The position numbers and the translations under genes were made by a program. Positions 35,344-54,123 of a stretch of DNA of 64,000 nt are shown here, one piece after another. Below the pieces are notes generated by a model. That model did no database searches. It was not told the DNA's origin and saw only the letters and a program-made list of their open reading frames with translations. Numbering within the stretch: position 1 is the stretch's first letter; each line of letters starts with the position of its first letter. The stretch is from positions 7,006,001 through 7,070,000 of the forward strand of contig OW051471.1 in the NCBI GenBank assembly GCA_932521025.1, given 5' to 3'. Origin of the DNA: Oscheius onirici. Its lineage: Eukaryota > Nematoda > Chromadorea > Rhabditida > Rhabditidae.

Positions 35344-36428
35344 ATGGACCAATCTCCCAAGAAGAAAACAATCTCCACAGGGGAAATGACTAGGAAATCA
35401 CAGGTTGTAGGCTGTCTAAAAAAATCTAAAAATGGCTCGTTTCAGTTGAATAGAAGACAGTTGCTAGCAAACAACGACCAACCTGGACCGTCAACATCCA
35501 GAGACACAGTTCGGGACCCAACTCCGTTTTCGGAAGCAGGAAGCAGTCTGATGAAGTGAGTTTCAGTTTGAAAGACTGATTGTAAGTTCTCTGCATTTTA
35601 GTGCCATGTCTCAAGACGAAGAAGTTCTCAATCATGGTGAAGGTATATAACATTCGAATTTCTTGAGCTTACAATCAATTTCAGCTATAGTTGAAGATCT
35701 AAACGACGATTACCCGTTTGCTATAGATCTTGGACCGAGGTAGGGTCTTTTTTCTATGGAAAAAGTGTCACAAAACTGAAGCCCTCCTGAGAAAAGGCAA
35801 GAAGAAAACGTTTAGTGAGCGACAAAGTCTTCTGGCACGCCAGCGACTGATAGAAGAAGTCATCCAGGAGCAGAACCAGAACCAAGACTTCGATCAGGTT
35901 TGTTCATTTTATATCCGACATTAGTTGGAAATAGGAGGTGTTGGAAGAGTTGGAAAGTGCCAAAATGCAACGGGTCTCTGTGAACCATGGAGACGACCAA
36001 CAACCGCCACGCGTCGCCAATGCGATACAGTGAGTTTATGAACCGTTTCTCCCTTTTTAAAGATTACGAAATGCTTTGTTAACCGTTCTTTTTCAGTCAT
36101 GAAGGAATCTTGTTGACTCCTCGAGCGGAAGCAGCCATTGCGAGTTACATGGTCAGAAAATATTCTGGTAAGTGATAACACTAAGAAGTAACTCATTCGA
36201 ACAGAACCATCACGACTGGACCGTATCCTGGAGCATCCTCCTCTGGATGAGTCTCGAGCCGTGAACATCCTGCCAGCCAGTCGAAATATTGAACTTCCAG
36301 TCAACAGTTTGGTAGCTTTCGGTCGTCGTCCCTCATCTTCTTCCAATGGAAGTCTCCGAAACAGTACGTTTCTTTTCCCCGAATAGTCTACAAAATACGC
36401 TTTTCTAGTTTTACGCACGATTCTCTAA
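35344..36428 (+). CDS. Unrecognised acidic/Ser-Pro-rich protein, upstream gene of an operon-like pair
   Basis: The ATG at 35344 directly follows the acceptor TGTTTACAG. Short introns join seven or more exons into one frame: MDQSPKKKTISTGEMTRK, LNRRQLLANNDQPGPSTS, EAIVEDLNDDYPFAIDLG, a basic/Gln coiled region (KKTFSERQSLLARQRL, IEEVIQEQNQNQDFDQ), then EGILLTPRAEAAIASYMV and RILEHPPLDESRAVNIL. No family was recognised. The C-terminus has two options: read-through to TAG 36384-36386 (NSTFLFPE) or one more intron to TAA 36426-36428 (ILRTIL). The next gene starts 56 nt later. Confidence 0.6.
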
Positions 36429-36484
36429 AGGCAATTTCAAATTCTTGAAAAAGTACGTAACTTAATAAAACAAGAAGATGAGTG

Positions 36485-39240
36485 ATGTATTCGCTTTTTG
36501 CGACACAAAGTTTCCCAACTGAAATGTATTCAGGAAGAGTTGCGAACGCCGTCGACCACAATCCTCTCGGTTGGCAAGCCTCTAAGCAGAGTCTGAAGGA
36601 ACGTATCGAGTTCATGTACTGCAATGAACTGATGGCCGACGTCTACTTCTTCGTGGGCAAAGACGAGCATCGGCAGAGAATCCCAGCCCACAAGTTTGTT
36701 CTTTCCGTCGGATCCGTCGTTTTCGATGCAATGTTCAATGGTGGTCTGACTCCTCAGAACTCGAGAGGTCAGTCTTTTTCTACTTGAAATGAGCCGAAGT
36801 AAACTTTTAGATCCGCTAGAAATCGAGCTGCCCGATGTCGAGCCGTGTGCCTTCCAAACTCTTCTCAAATTCCTCTACACTGATAACGTGAAGATTGAGC
36901 CCGAAAACGTGATGACTACATTGTACACAGGTCTCTATTTTTTATTGTTTCGTTAACCATTACTTTCCAGCCAAAAAGTATGCTGTACCCGCCATGGAAA
37001 AGGCTTGTGTCGACTTTTTGAAGGAGCGACTCGGGGCTGATAACGCCTTCATGTTGCTCACCCAGGTATTGATATCGAAAGTCGTTTGACTCTCTTTCTA
37101 GGCTCGACTCTTCGACGAACCTCAACTGGAACAACTCTGTTTGGAGGTCATTGACAGGAGCACTCATGAAGCTCTGACTGGAGATGGTGAGGTTATGCTT
37201 GTGCATTGTCTAGTGGATCTTTTAGGTTTCACCGAAATTGACCGAAATACCCTTTGTGCCGTTCTTACAAGGGATACGCTGAGAGTCAGAGAATCCGTTT
37301 TGTTCCAGGTGAGCCCATTCGGCATTCATGCTAGATGTTTATTCTGCTTTGTATGCTTCTAGTTGAGACGAAGAGAGCAGCATTTGGCCGATCCGCCGGC
37401 TTTGATGAACTCGGACATGTTCACGAAGCAGATATTGTATCCGTTCTTCTCTAGAAGACGAGCTGTCTCCTCGCTTCCCTCGTGCATGATGACGTTCTTG
37501 TTGACGACGATGGCGTTAGCAGCAAAGTTACTGGCATCCTTCTCACTGACTCGTAGCATTTCTCCCATCTGGGAAAGAATCTTGTCCTGTGATTTCGGGT
37601 GGAAAGCCTCGCGATACCAGATACCAAGACCCTTCTCCAAGGGACAGAAACACGTGTCCAGATGATAGAAACGCGGATCTACGAGTTTGACCGACGCCAC
37701 TTGAACGGGGTCTTTGTCAGTAGAGAGACGAGATCGAATGTCCTCGCAGACTTCTTTCTGAGAACGAGGTCCGACTCCAGAAAAGAGAATGTTGTTCTCT
37801 CGACCTCCGAACAGAGCGTCGCCTGCTCCCTCGTGAGTGTATTTCTCGCTCGAAAAGGTGCAGAATCCCATCGTGCGGAGCCACATCCCTGATACAAATG
37901 TAGAATGATCAATAGTCTTTAGTACCGTAAAACTTTTGTTCTCCACGACGTTGTGGGTGCTTGAACGAGGCGAGATAGGCATTGCTTCCGCGGACAACTG
38001 CAGCGTTGGCAATGAAGACCATGTCCGGAAGATGGGCGGCTCTGTCGGCTTCCATCACTTCGACCTTGGCTCCGGCCTTGCAAATTGCCTCCTTGAGTGT
38101 TCTCCACTGTCCCATTGCTTTGGCTGTATCAACCGGCGTCTTCATATCCTGCCACACATTGATAGAGCATTCCACCTACAGTTCAAAGCATTGTAGAGAT
38201 CAGAGAAGTCTTACCCTATAGTGAGTAGGCCTACACATGGCAATCCTTGGAACAACGTTATTCATCGTCCGTCTAGTGCAAATACAAAATTGTTTTTGAA
38301 TTCTTAATTATACAACTTTTAGTCTGTAATCCGTTGGGCTACTGAAGAGTGTTCTCGACGAGGATTTGATGACTCTGCTGAATCGAAGAGACAAGTTCTT
38401 GGAGATGTTCTTTCTCTCATCCGCTACCCGCTCATGACCATCGAGGAATTCGCTCAAAGTGCAGGTAGCATATTCTGTAAACAGTTTAAAAGAGACCAAT
38501 TCAGCCCAGTCTGGACTCCTTTCCGACAGGGAAATTGTCAACCTGTTCCTGTATTTCACGATCAACCCCAAGCCGCAAACTTCCTTCAACGATAGGTATA
38601 ATTATTTTTTAAAGAAGAAGTAAAGTGCTTTCAGACCGCGCTGTGCGATGGCTGGAAAGGAGTTTGTCATCAGTCGTTTCCAGAGGAACGAGGCTCGTTG
38701 GGGCTATACTGGAGTTCCGGACAGAATCAAGTCAGTTTTCCTTTTGTCTTTATATCGTTTTTAGATTCACGGTCGATAGTCCCATCTATGTCATTGGATT
38801 CGGTCTTTACGGAGGCATCGTCGGTCCACAAGAGTATAACGTGAATATTCAAGTGAGATGGAAGAACAGAAAAAAAAACTTATTCAAACTTTAGATTCTT
38901 CACTGTGGAACGGGCAAAGTCATAGCCGAGAACGACACTTCTTTTGTCTGCGACGGTTCCTCTTCCACTTTTCGAGTTCTCTTCCGCGATCCGGTCGAAA
39001 TTACTCCCTCGGTGACTTATATTGCTAGTGCTCTGTTGAAGGTAAGCTTAGTTGATGCTGTAAGAAGCAGAATTTTAGGGCAATGACTCCCACTATGGAA
39101 CGAAAGGACTCCGTCGAATTGTTCATCAATACAACGGAGGAAGTGTGACCTTCCAGTTTACATATGCTGCGGGGAACAACAATGGTACGAGTGTCGAAGA
39201 CGGCCAGATTCCCGAGATTATGTTCTACACGAAGCATTAG
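36485..39240 (+). CDS. BTB-BACK-PHR domain protein (BTBD1/2/3/6 type)
   Basis: Domain order is complete. The BTB domain has [38 protein letters not shown] and [19 protein letters not shown]. The BACK domain has [54 protein letters not shown] and [11 protein letters not shown]. The C-terminal PHR domain has [66 protein letters not shown] and [12 protein letters not shown]. Such proteins are substrate adaptors of Cullin-3 ubiquitin ligases. The exon ending VLFQ (37308) is joined to SVIRWATEE (38323) across a 1,014-nt intron, and that intron contains a whole gene on the opposite strand. Stop TAG is at 39238-39240. ATG 36485 or 36524 are both possible starts. Confidence 0.93.
37359..38265 (-). 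CDS. Dimethylargininase-like amidinotransferase-fold enzyme (DDAH-like), nested antisense
   Basis: ATG 38265 to TAG 37359, three exons. The guanidine-modifying (pentein) fold motifs are present: [42 protein letters not shown] (acidic substrate ligands), [16 protein letters not shown] (catalytic His) and [12 protein letters not shown] (catalytic Cys near the C-terminus). This set fits dimethylarginine dimethylaminohydrolase-like enzymes, in the variant with PDMVF.AN and FYHLDT blocks, which hydrolyse methylated arginine to citrulline and methylamine. Exact substrate is inferred. The gene lies entirely within the large intron of the BTB-PHR gene on the other strand. Its stop codon overlaps an acceptor-like CTTCTAG of the plus strand. 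Confidence 0.88.
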
Positions 39241-39271
39241 TTTTTATGTACCCGTGAAATGAAGTTTTGTA

Positions 39272-39277
39272 AATAAA
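39272..39277 (+). terminator. Polyadenylation signal of the BTB-PHR gene abutting the BOD1-like stop
   Basis: AATAAA lies 32 nt after the BTB-PHR stop and ends exactly one base before the stop codon of the convergent BOD1-like gene. Cleavage 10-20 nt further would place the plus-strand 3' end inside the minus-strand coding sequence. Confidence 0.5.
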
Positions 39278-40155
39278 TCACGTATCAATTGTCTCCTCTG
39301 ATTGTTCTGCCGTGTCTTCCACCCCAGACATGTCTTCTTCTTTGTCTTCTTCGTTTATCTCTATAGCAACCGAATCTCCTCTTTCTTCTGTACTTTGTTC
39401 CGCCGCAGCTTCTCTTTCCACAGACTCCGTCTCCTCCTCTTTGATATCACTAGGCCTGATGACCGGTTCCAATCCAAGTTCATGTAGAACCTAACAATAA
39501 GAGTATGCTGAAAAAGATAAAACTGACTTTGTCCTCAACTTGATTGTAGCCAAGAGACCAAATCCAGTCGTATTTGAAAGTGTCCTTTAGTTTGTTCTCT
39601 ATTCGTTGTTGTAGTCTGAAAATATGTATGACCAGTCGCTCCTTTGGAACGATTTTTACTTCCTTTTGCGCTGTTTTTAGTTATCTCTTTACTTGTCGCA
39701 TCTAGTCAAACTCCAACTTCTGCTTGACTTGTCAAGAATTTATCTTTATAAAAAGGCCACACATTTTCAAAAGGTTATCTGAAGATACGTTTGACATCTG
39801 TAACAGACATCACTAACAAATTGTATAGGCAGGATATTTATCTGTTTTTAGACTCACTCTGGTCTGGTGGCATAGTTTTTGGTCGCACTCATAATATCCT
39901 CCTTCAACTTTCTGTCGGTCATATCCACTACAACTTCTCGATTCGGAAAATGTCGTCGAAATATAGCGTCAGATTTCTCTTTACCTTCTTCCTAATGCCA
40001 TATTACAAAAATAATTTAACAAGACTCACTCGCAAAGTTTCGAAGAACCCTTCTTCCTCGAGGTCAGCCACGGCTCTTTTCACGAGATCTCCAAAAACGC
40101 CCTCGTTTTTCAACTGCTTGATAATCTTCTCCATAACCTCTTTCGAATTGGACAT
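39278..40155 (-). CDS. BOD1/Shg1-family protein (chromosome biorientation / COMPASS-associated)
   Basis: MSNSKEVMEKIIKQLKNEGV followed by FGDLVKRAVADLEEEGFFET matches the N-terminal helical signature of BOD1 and Shg1 proteins (I..QLK..G.FD.....L). The next exons give FRRHFPNREVVVDMTDRKLK, LQQRIENKLKDTFKYDWIWS and VLHELGLEP. The tail is a long acidic Glu-rich region ending TIDT-stop. The join at 39852/39617 uses donor GA|GTGAGT in phase 2 and restores the frame. Family roles are PP2A-B56 regulation at kinetochores (BOD1) or SET1 complex association. Which applies here is unknown. The family call is from the short N-terminal pattern, hence moderate confidence. Confidence 0.6.
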
Positions 40156-40394
40156 TTTCTAAACTCATTAGATTGAAGGAACACTGGAAAAGAAACCAAT
40201 ATTTTTATAAAAGGTTGGATTCGGACTGAAAAGCTCCAGTTGCAACGCCACTTTGCGTACACCAAAAGCAGCTGACTCAAATCAAAGCCAATAAAATCCA
40301 ACTACAATCAAAGCTTTTGGAACAAGAGAAACACAGACGTCACCCGAATTATTATTAACGAGTTTCTATGCGAAGAAGAATCGTCTATGTGTTT

Positions 40395-41180
40395 CTACAG
40401 AATTTCGGGCTCGTAGCTGGAGAAGTGGAAGGTGAAAACGTAGAAGTACAGCAGTACGGCAAGGATGAAGTATCCGATCGAGACCAAGACCGTCGAGGCG
40501 AAGAGGATATACGGATCACAGTAGTTCTGGGAAACCTTGTCCGTCATATTGTATGTGATCAGTGAGCCGTAGGTGAGGACCGTTCCCAAGACGAAGGCGA
40601 CGGCAGCCGAGTAGACGAAGATGCCCTTGATGAATCTGTAGCCCTTGGTGTTCTTCTCGGTACTCTTGCGGAAGAGGAAGTAGCAGCCACAGTGAACAAT
40701 CCAGATGATTCCAGTAGATATGGCCCAATACGGCAGCAAGGGAGCCTTTGGGCATTTTCCCTTATTCAGAGCTCCGAGAGTAATCAGTCCGATGGGCACA
40801 AGAAGCAGCAAGACTCGGAACATTCGGCAGATCATAGTGTCACATCTATGACTCCACAAGAAATGAATATCATCGACTGAACGCGGCTGGTTCCAGGGCG
40901 GGACTTCTTCATACTCGAGAACAGTAGCGACTTCTTGTGCAGCCATCGAATCAGCTGGTAGAACCACCGACGGGACTGGAACCGGACGAGCGCGATCCAT
41001 CGTGGAAGAGAACTCGAGTACGGACGATAGCATCTCGAGAGTGCCCGGCGGTTGTTCCTCCTTGACCGTGTTCTGGACGTCGAAACGAAGAGAAGGCTGC
41101 GATTGGAGGGTAGACGGGGCTCGGAGAGAGGTAGCCGACGGGTTGCGGACAGGTTGACGGACACTGCTGACTGAAGCCAT
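40395..41180 (-). CDS. TMEM272-like four-helix membrane protein
   Basis: Intronless. Starts at ATG 41180 (MASVSSVRQPVRNPSAT). A Ser/Pro-rich cytoplasmic N-terminus of about 120 residues ends in DDIHFLWSHRCDTMICRMFR. Four hydrophobic segments follow: VLLLLVPIGLITLGAL; LPYWAISTGIIWIVHCGCYF; GIFVYSAAVAFVLGTVLTYG; and ILFASTVLVSIGYFILAVLL. KGKCPKAPLLPYW in the first loop is the Cys-Pro pattern of TMEM272-like proteins. Function unknown. The N-terminal open frame continues upstream to 41234 but without an ATG. It lies upstream of the BOD1-like gene on the same strand (239 nt). Confidence 0.75.
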   Translation of the reverse strand: MASVSSVRQPVRNPSATSLRAPSTLQSQPSLRFDVQNTVKEEQPPGTLEMLSSVLEFSSTMDRARPVPVPSVVLPADSMAAQEVATVLEYEEVPPWNQPRSVDDIHFLWSHRCDTMICRMFRVLLLLVPIGLITLGALNKGKCPKAPLLPYWAISTGIIWIVHCGCYFLFRKSTEKNTKGYRFIKGIFVYSAAVAFVLGTVLTYGSLITYNMTDKVSQNYCDPYILFASTVLVSIGYFILAVLLYFYVFTFHFSSYEPEIL

Positions 41181-41380
41181 CTGGAGAACAGTCTGGAGGG
41201 ATTTCCACTTGAATACTGGATTCTCTCCGGACACTTCGAGAGTAACTCATGTCTTTAACAAGTCAAGCACTTTAACGAGTCAAGTGAAACCAAGACTTTA
41301 GTGAGTTTAGTTCAGTATATTCTCAACAGCAGAAGATTAGTTCCCTTCGTCTAACAGCAGTGATTCTACCTGACTTACAG

Positions 41381-41770
41381 ATGTGGCTACTACTCTGCAC
41401 TCTTCTGGTCGTGCCACTTCTGACGACGTGTGGTCGAAGTGTGGAGGAGAAGAAGAAAAAGGCTGAAATGAAGAAAAAGAAAGAAGAGAAGCCGAAGAAG
41501 GAGACGGAACAGCCACGAGCACCTAGAAGGAAGAAGAGAAGTACGACGACGACGACTGGAACGGGAGTCAAGCCGTACACGATGTCTCCTCTCGACAAGA
41601 CTCAAAATTCTTCTCTCAACCCTCGTCCTCCTTCCAACTACCTCGCTCCTGTCCAGCCACTGCCTCGTGCTGCTCCGCTTGGAGAAGAGGACCTGTGTCG
41701 ATGCAAGGACTACACTCCACAAGTTTTCTGCGAGCAACAGTACCTCTTTGATCTTCTCAATGAGCACTAA
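41381..41770 (+). CDS. Small secreted lysine-rich proprotein with a furin-type site
   Basis: The ATG follows immediately after the acceptor CTGACTTACAG. A signal peptide (MWLLLCTLLVVPLLTTCG) is followed by a Lys/Glu-rich spacer (EEKKKKAEMKKKKEEKPK), a polybasic cleavage site RRKKR, then STTTTTGTGVKPYTMSPLDK and a Pro-rich part. It ends in a compact Cys-containing tail (EEDLCRCKDYTPQVFC) before TAA. The layout (signal, basic pro-region, proconvertase site, mature part with three close cysteines) suggests a processed secreted peptide or matrix protein. No family was recognised. AATAAA at 41789-41794 lies 19 nt after the stop. Confidence 0.65.
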   Translation: MWLLLCTLLVVPLLTTCGRSVEEKKKKAEMKKKKEEKPKKETEQPRAPRRKKRSTTTTTGTGVKPYTMSPLDKTQNSSLNPRPPSNYLAPVQPLPRAAPLGEEDLCRCKDYTPQVFCEQQYLFDLLNEH

Positions 41771-42238
41771 ACCAGCCAAATCTATCCCAATAAAAACCTT
41801 AGCTGGTAGAAGTTGTTTATTGGCCATAAAATATTTAAATTTGACTCTATATTTCGAACGTGACCAAATATAATGCAGAAGAGAGAGAGCCCCAAACAAA
41901 TCGAAATGTCGGTGAAAAGCATTAATTACAGGCGGAAGAGGCACAGGAGGAAATACACCTAGCTTGTTAGATAATTCATTAGAAAAGTGCGTCGCGGCTA
42001 CAATAGGATAGAGAGGGGCGAGGAAAGAGTTATCCGCGAGGCTGCAAGTGACCGTCTGTCATGTGTGATTTGATCGCTAGCTGGAGTGAACTGAATTTTG
42101 AAAAGGGTAAGGGGATATTTACAAAATAACAAAAAAGAAATCTTTGGAGAAATGCTAACCGGGGTGCGAAAGACGGCATTCCCACAGAAAACGTTAGAGG
42201 CGGGAAGGCTCAACGGGAAAAGAACAAAAAATAGATAT

Positions 42239-50154
<7,916 letters not shown>

Positions 50155-53100
50155 ACCCTGCCAACAGATCCGTTTTTCACCTGAATCGTCGGATTGAACA
50201 TCACGATAAATAAAAACTACCTTCGCATTCCTCGAAAATCCAGCTGCGCTTCGAAATTTCTAGTGAGCGTTGCGGTTTCCCCCGTCTATCTGAAAAAGGA
50301 GTGTGCGTGGCGACTGAGAAACGGAGAGAGAGACAGATCAGAAATCAATAAAGGAAATTGGCAGCGGAAGGCTGTACAGATGATTTTGATGACTGGGGCG
50401 GGCGGAAAATGATGCGAATTATTACGAGAAATGAAAAAAAGGAGAATCGGAGAATTGGTCGACTAACGACAAGCTAATGTCAAAGGATTCGACTTGCCCA
50501 GAAGGAAATTTCTTTCGACCTTCTCGTTTCATGACCAGGCTCCTCATTGGGCTAATGAGCTCCGGTGGTGCCTGGCCAGAACGGGAGAGCTCATTTGGGA
50601 AATGAATGGGTCCGGGAGAGCGAGAGAGGGAGTGAGAGGAGCCTCCCCCCGAGGTGAACCGTGAATATAATTGTGAAGAAATCGATGTTCTCCTGCCACG
50701 GCGCACGACGACGATGTCGGCGGATAGAAGAGAGTGCCGCGCTGAAAGATTACGCCGCATTAGGAGCTCACTTGGGAATATCGCATTCCGGACGAAGATA
50801 TGTTCCTCTTTTCGTCGAGGAAGTCGTAGATGGCAGTTATAATAGGAAACGAGGTCTATTTGTGGCTAGAAGGCTGCGTCAATTGGGAATCAGATGAGGA
50901 AGATAAGGCTTCCTGTAATGCGAGGGGCTTATATGGGGACAATTATTCCACCTCCAGGTATGAATCACACACGATAATGACACTGACGTTCATTGAAATA
51001 CCATATAAACGAAGCAGACTCTCGGTTCTATTAGCAGATAGCACAATGACACTTGTGATGACTAAAAGAGGAGAGAGTTCATTTCCCTTCTGAACATTTC
51101 TATGGAAACGGACACATTAGAGAGTGGGAGAAGGAGCTGATACGAATCTAATCCGCGGCAATTGTATATTGCAAAACAAGGACTATCAATCTGACAACCA
51201 ATTTTCGATCTTCTCGAGAGTGAGGGGGCTTAATTGAGGGTCTGCCAGAAGATAAATGTGTGTTGGAGAGGCCAAGAAGGGCTCGTGTGACTATACAGAT
51301 AACGAGAGAGCGAGGATGAAAAGGGGATTAGGGAACAGTCTCTTGAAGCGATTGCTGAGAGAGAAATATTAATAGCGGAGAAATGAATGGAATATCTGAA
51401 TAGACGGGTCCGCTCACGCACTGAAAAACGACGGGAAGACTATTGGAAACTTTTGAAGCGAAAGAGATTAGTCGGGTTCTGCTTAGAACTGGAGATGAGT
51501 GACGATTGGTCTCTGTGAATCAGAATCACATCATTTCATTGTCAGTAATCAGAAGAGCTGGATGGATTATCAGAGCAGCTTTCTAATGATCGTACGTGGT
51601 AAGACCGTTGAGTGACGACGATGTGATGTATAAGTGTGAGACAAGATCTATGCAAAAAGTTGGATTTTTGAATATCCAAAACAAACGATTCTATATTCCC
51701 ATATTTGTAATATGAACAGAATTGTGCTTTAAAGAGTCTCAAAAACTGGAGGAATAGAAGAGGGATGGTAGTTGGCAATGCAACCGGTTCACTTTTCGAG
51801 AGTCCTCCCTCACAACTCACGACGGCCTCGATATTTGAAACTGTTTTCCTAGTTCCGGCTGTTTGTCAGAAACAGCCGTGGCCGAAGGAAGGAACGACAA
51901 AACAAAACGGGAAGAGACGAGTATAAAGGTTGGATTGAGAGAGACTGTCCATCTACGTCACGCGGGAAAGTCGTAAAGTTTGGCGAATTTTGTTAGTGCC
52001 AGGAGATCATGGGATCGACGCAAATGGTTTGATCGATTGGAACTGTGGGGCAGAGAAAAGTCTTGGAAAAAAGAAAATTTTAATTACATGATGGACATCT
52101 TTTGATTCTTCCAGAAATAGAACATTTTTTGATTCGAATAAACGAGAAAGGAAGCGATTTACTGGATGAGAAAAGAGTCTGTGGCCAGCTGGACAATACT
52201 TTAAAGTGATCGCGCCTCAGTTGTTTATGCGATTCCAAGTGGGACTGATGAAATCGGCGAAGCCTCAAAAATGGAAAAGACAATAGTGAGCTTAATTTGC
52301 ATATAGACGAGAAAATGTGCGGCTCCGGGTGGATAATAGGGGTCCGTGCGGGTCTCTGGGAATCGATGGGACGCCTCCCGTCAGCCGCCAAACACTCCTG
52401 CTCATTATCGAATCGAGAGCAGCCGCCCTGTGTGAGCACCTGTGGAAACTCTTTTCTCTAATGACTAATGAGAAGAAACTCATCAGAACTTCCCTCGGGC
52501 CATCATCAGCCCTCTTTTGGCCGCTCGCAACATTTGAACATTGACAGCGGATAATGTAAAATGGTGAAAATTGTAGGAAGAAATGCAGAAGTGGAGCTGT
52601 CAGAAGCAGAAAAAGGACAATTCGTTGTCAAGCGTCAGTCTCAGAATGTTTTGATGCTGGAGACAAAATGTTTCTGAAGATTTATGAGGGAGTGACAAGA
52701 CAACAGCTAAATCTTTAACCGGTTGCGAGAATTCTTCAGAAAGAGAGTATCACTCAAGGAATTCTAAACAAAAAGTTCAGCGGCTAAAAACGCAGCGTAA
52801 TCTGTCAAAGAGCCTCTGTTTCTGCAGCCGTTTGTTTGTTTTTCTGATGCGCAGTCTTGGAGACACTCGACTTCCAATGTCTCAAGGTAACAGGACAGTT
52901 TAATTGGATACATTCCGGGCACGTAGCCACATTGAGAATTCACAGCAATGCATATTAAATTATTCTGCCTCTTCCGTCCGGGTAGAAATTAAATTGAGCA
53001 GGAGTACGCGATGGAAAGAGCTACTATTTTAAGGGAGTCATTAACATCATCCAGTTAAAAAGATCGAAAGTTCCGACTCTTTGGAAAAATCGACATTTCT

Positions 53101-54123
53101 GACATCAACGATTGTTCTGCCAACATTTGGTGTCTCGGAAAGACTTTGTCAAGCAAGAAAAAGTCACTTAAGGAAGTAATGATGGCCTCGGACGTCTTTT
53201 CGAATGCCCTGACGGCAAACGACGTCGTTTCCGGACGGTGATGCGATGTTACGAATAGCAAACACATCTTTACGATCCAAAAATATTGATCTTTTAAAGA
53301 GAAGTGACGGTCAATTAGTGTGATAGTTGGGGTCTTTGAGGAAAGGAAAAAGACAGTCGATAAACTGGTTCTTCTCGCGAGCTGTGTTGCAGAAAAGAGC
53401 GATGACAAGATAGATGAATAGACTCGGACAATTAGATAAGACAAAAAGAACTCAAAACAATAGAAACAGATGCCGACAAACATCTGTGCAAACAATATCC
53501 GATTTGGACAAATAAATTAGCCGGAAATGAGGAAGATTAAGACAAAAGACTCGTTGAAGAATAAACAAAAGATCCAAGGAAGGCAGATGGCGTCGAGAGG
53601 TACATTTGTAATGCACACACAAGACAGCAGACTCGGCTATCACTGCTGCCCTGTCGCGCGCGACACTCTGACGTCGCGGTCCAGGTTGGCGCGGCAAAAT
53701 TAAAAAAGTAATAAAACTTGCCTGTTGTACAGAGTTACTTCAACTGAACATGTAAGCGTCTTATGGTTCAACAAACTACCATATTCTGCGCTAACGAACA
53801 GACTCGGAAGAGTTCACGAAGCCAATAATGAAGGCAGTTACCAGGATGACGAGAAGATGTCTATATGGGGACGTAGCTGCTTACTAGGAAATTCCATCGT
53901 CATAAGAAGAAAAAAACTGATGATATGCTTTAGGATCCAGCGTCACTTCTGCGAAACTTCTGTCTATACTTTTTTCAGAGACGTTGTAAAAGCTCGTTCC
54001 GTTCTATTGAGATCAACGAGAATAAAGTCTTCGGTTTATCATTGAATTGAGCAATAAACGAAGTAACCCTTTTGATGACCGTCTTATCACGGTTTTAGCT
54101 CCCTCCAGAGTCATTGTAGCGCC
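50155..54123. other. Upstream region between unc-43 and the S28 peptidase
   Basis: About 4 kb without a convincing exon. The plus strand is purine-rich over most of it (GAGAGAGG runs), meaning pyrimidine-rich in the unc-43 sense, as in its introns. Open frames (for example 53725-54045 +) lack domains and splice partners. It probably holds the promoter and outron of unc-43 and, near 54.1 kb, the peptidase promoter. Confidence 0.5.

Noticed and set aside
53725-54045. 106-codon plus-strand open frame before the S28 peptidase
   Set aside because: Contains no recognisable motif, no splice link to the peptidase (whose signal peptide starts at 54124), and ends in AT-rich spacer.
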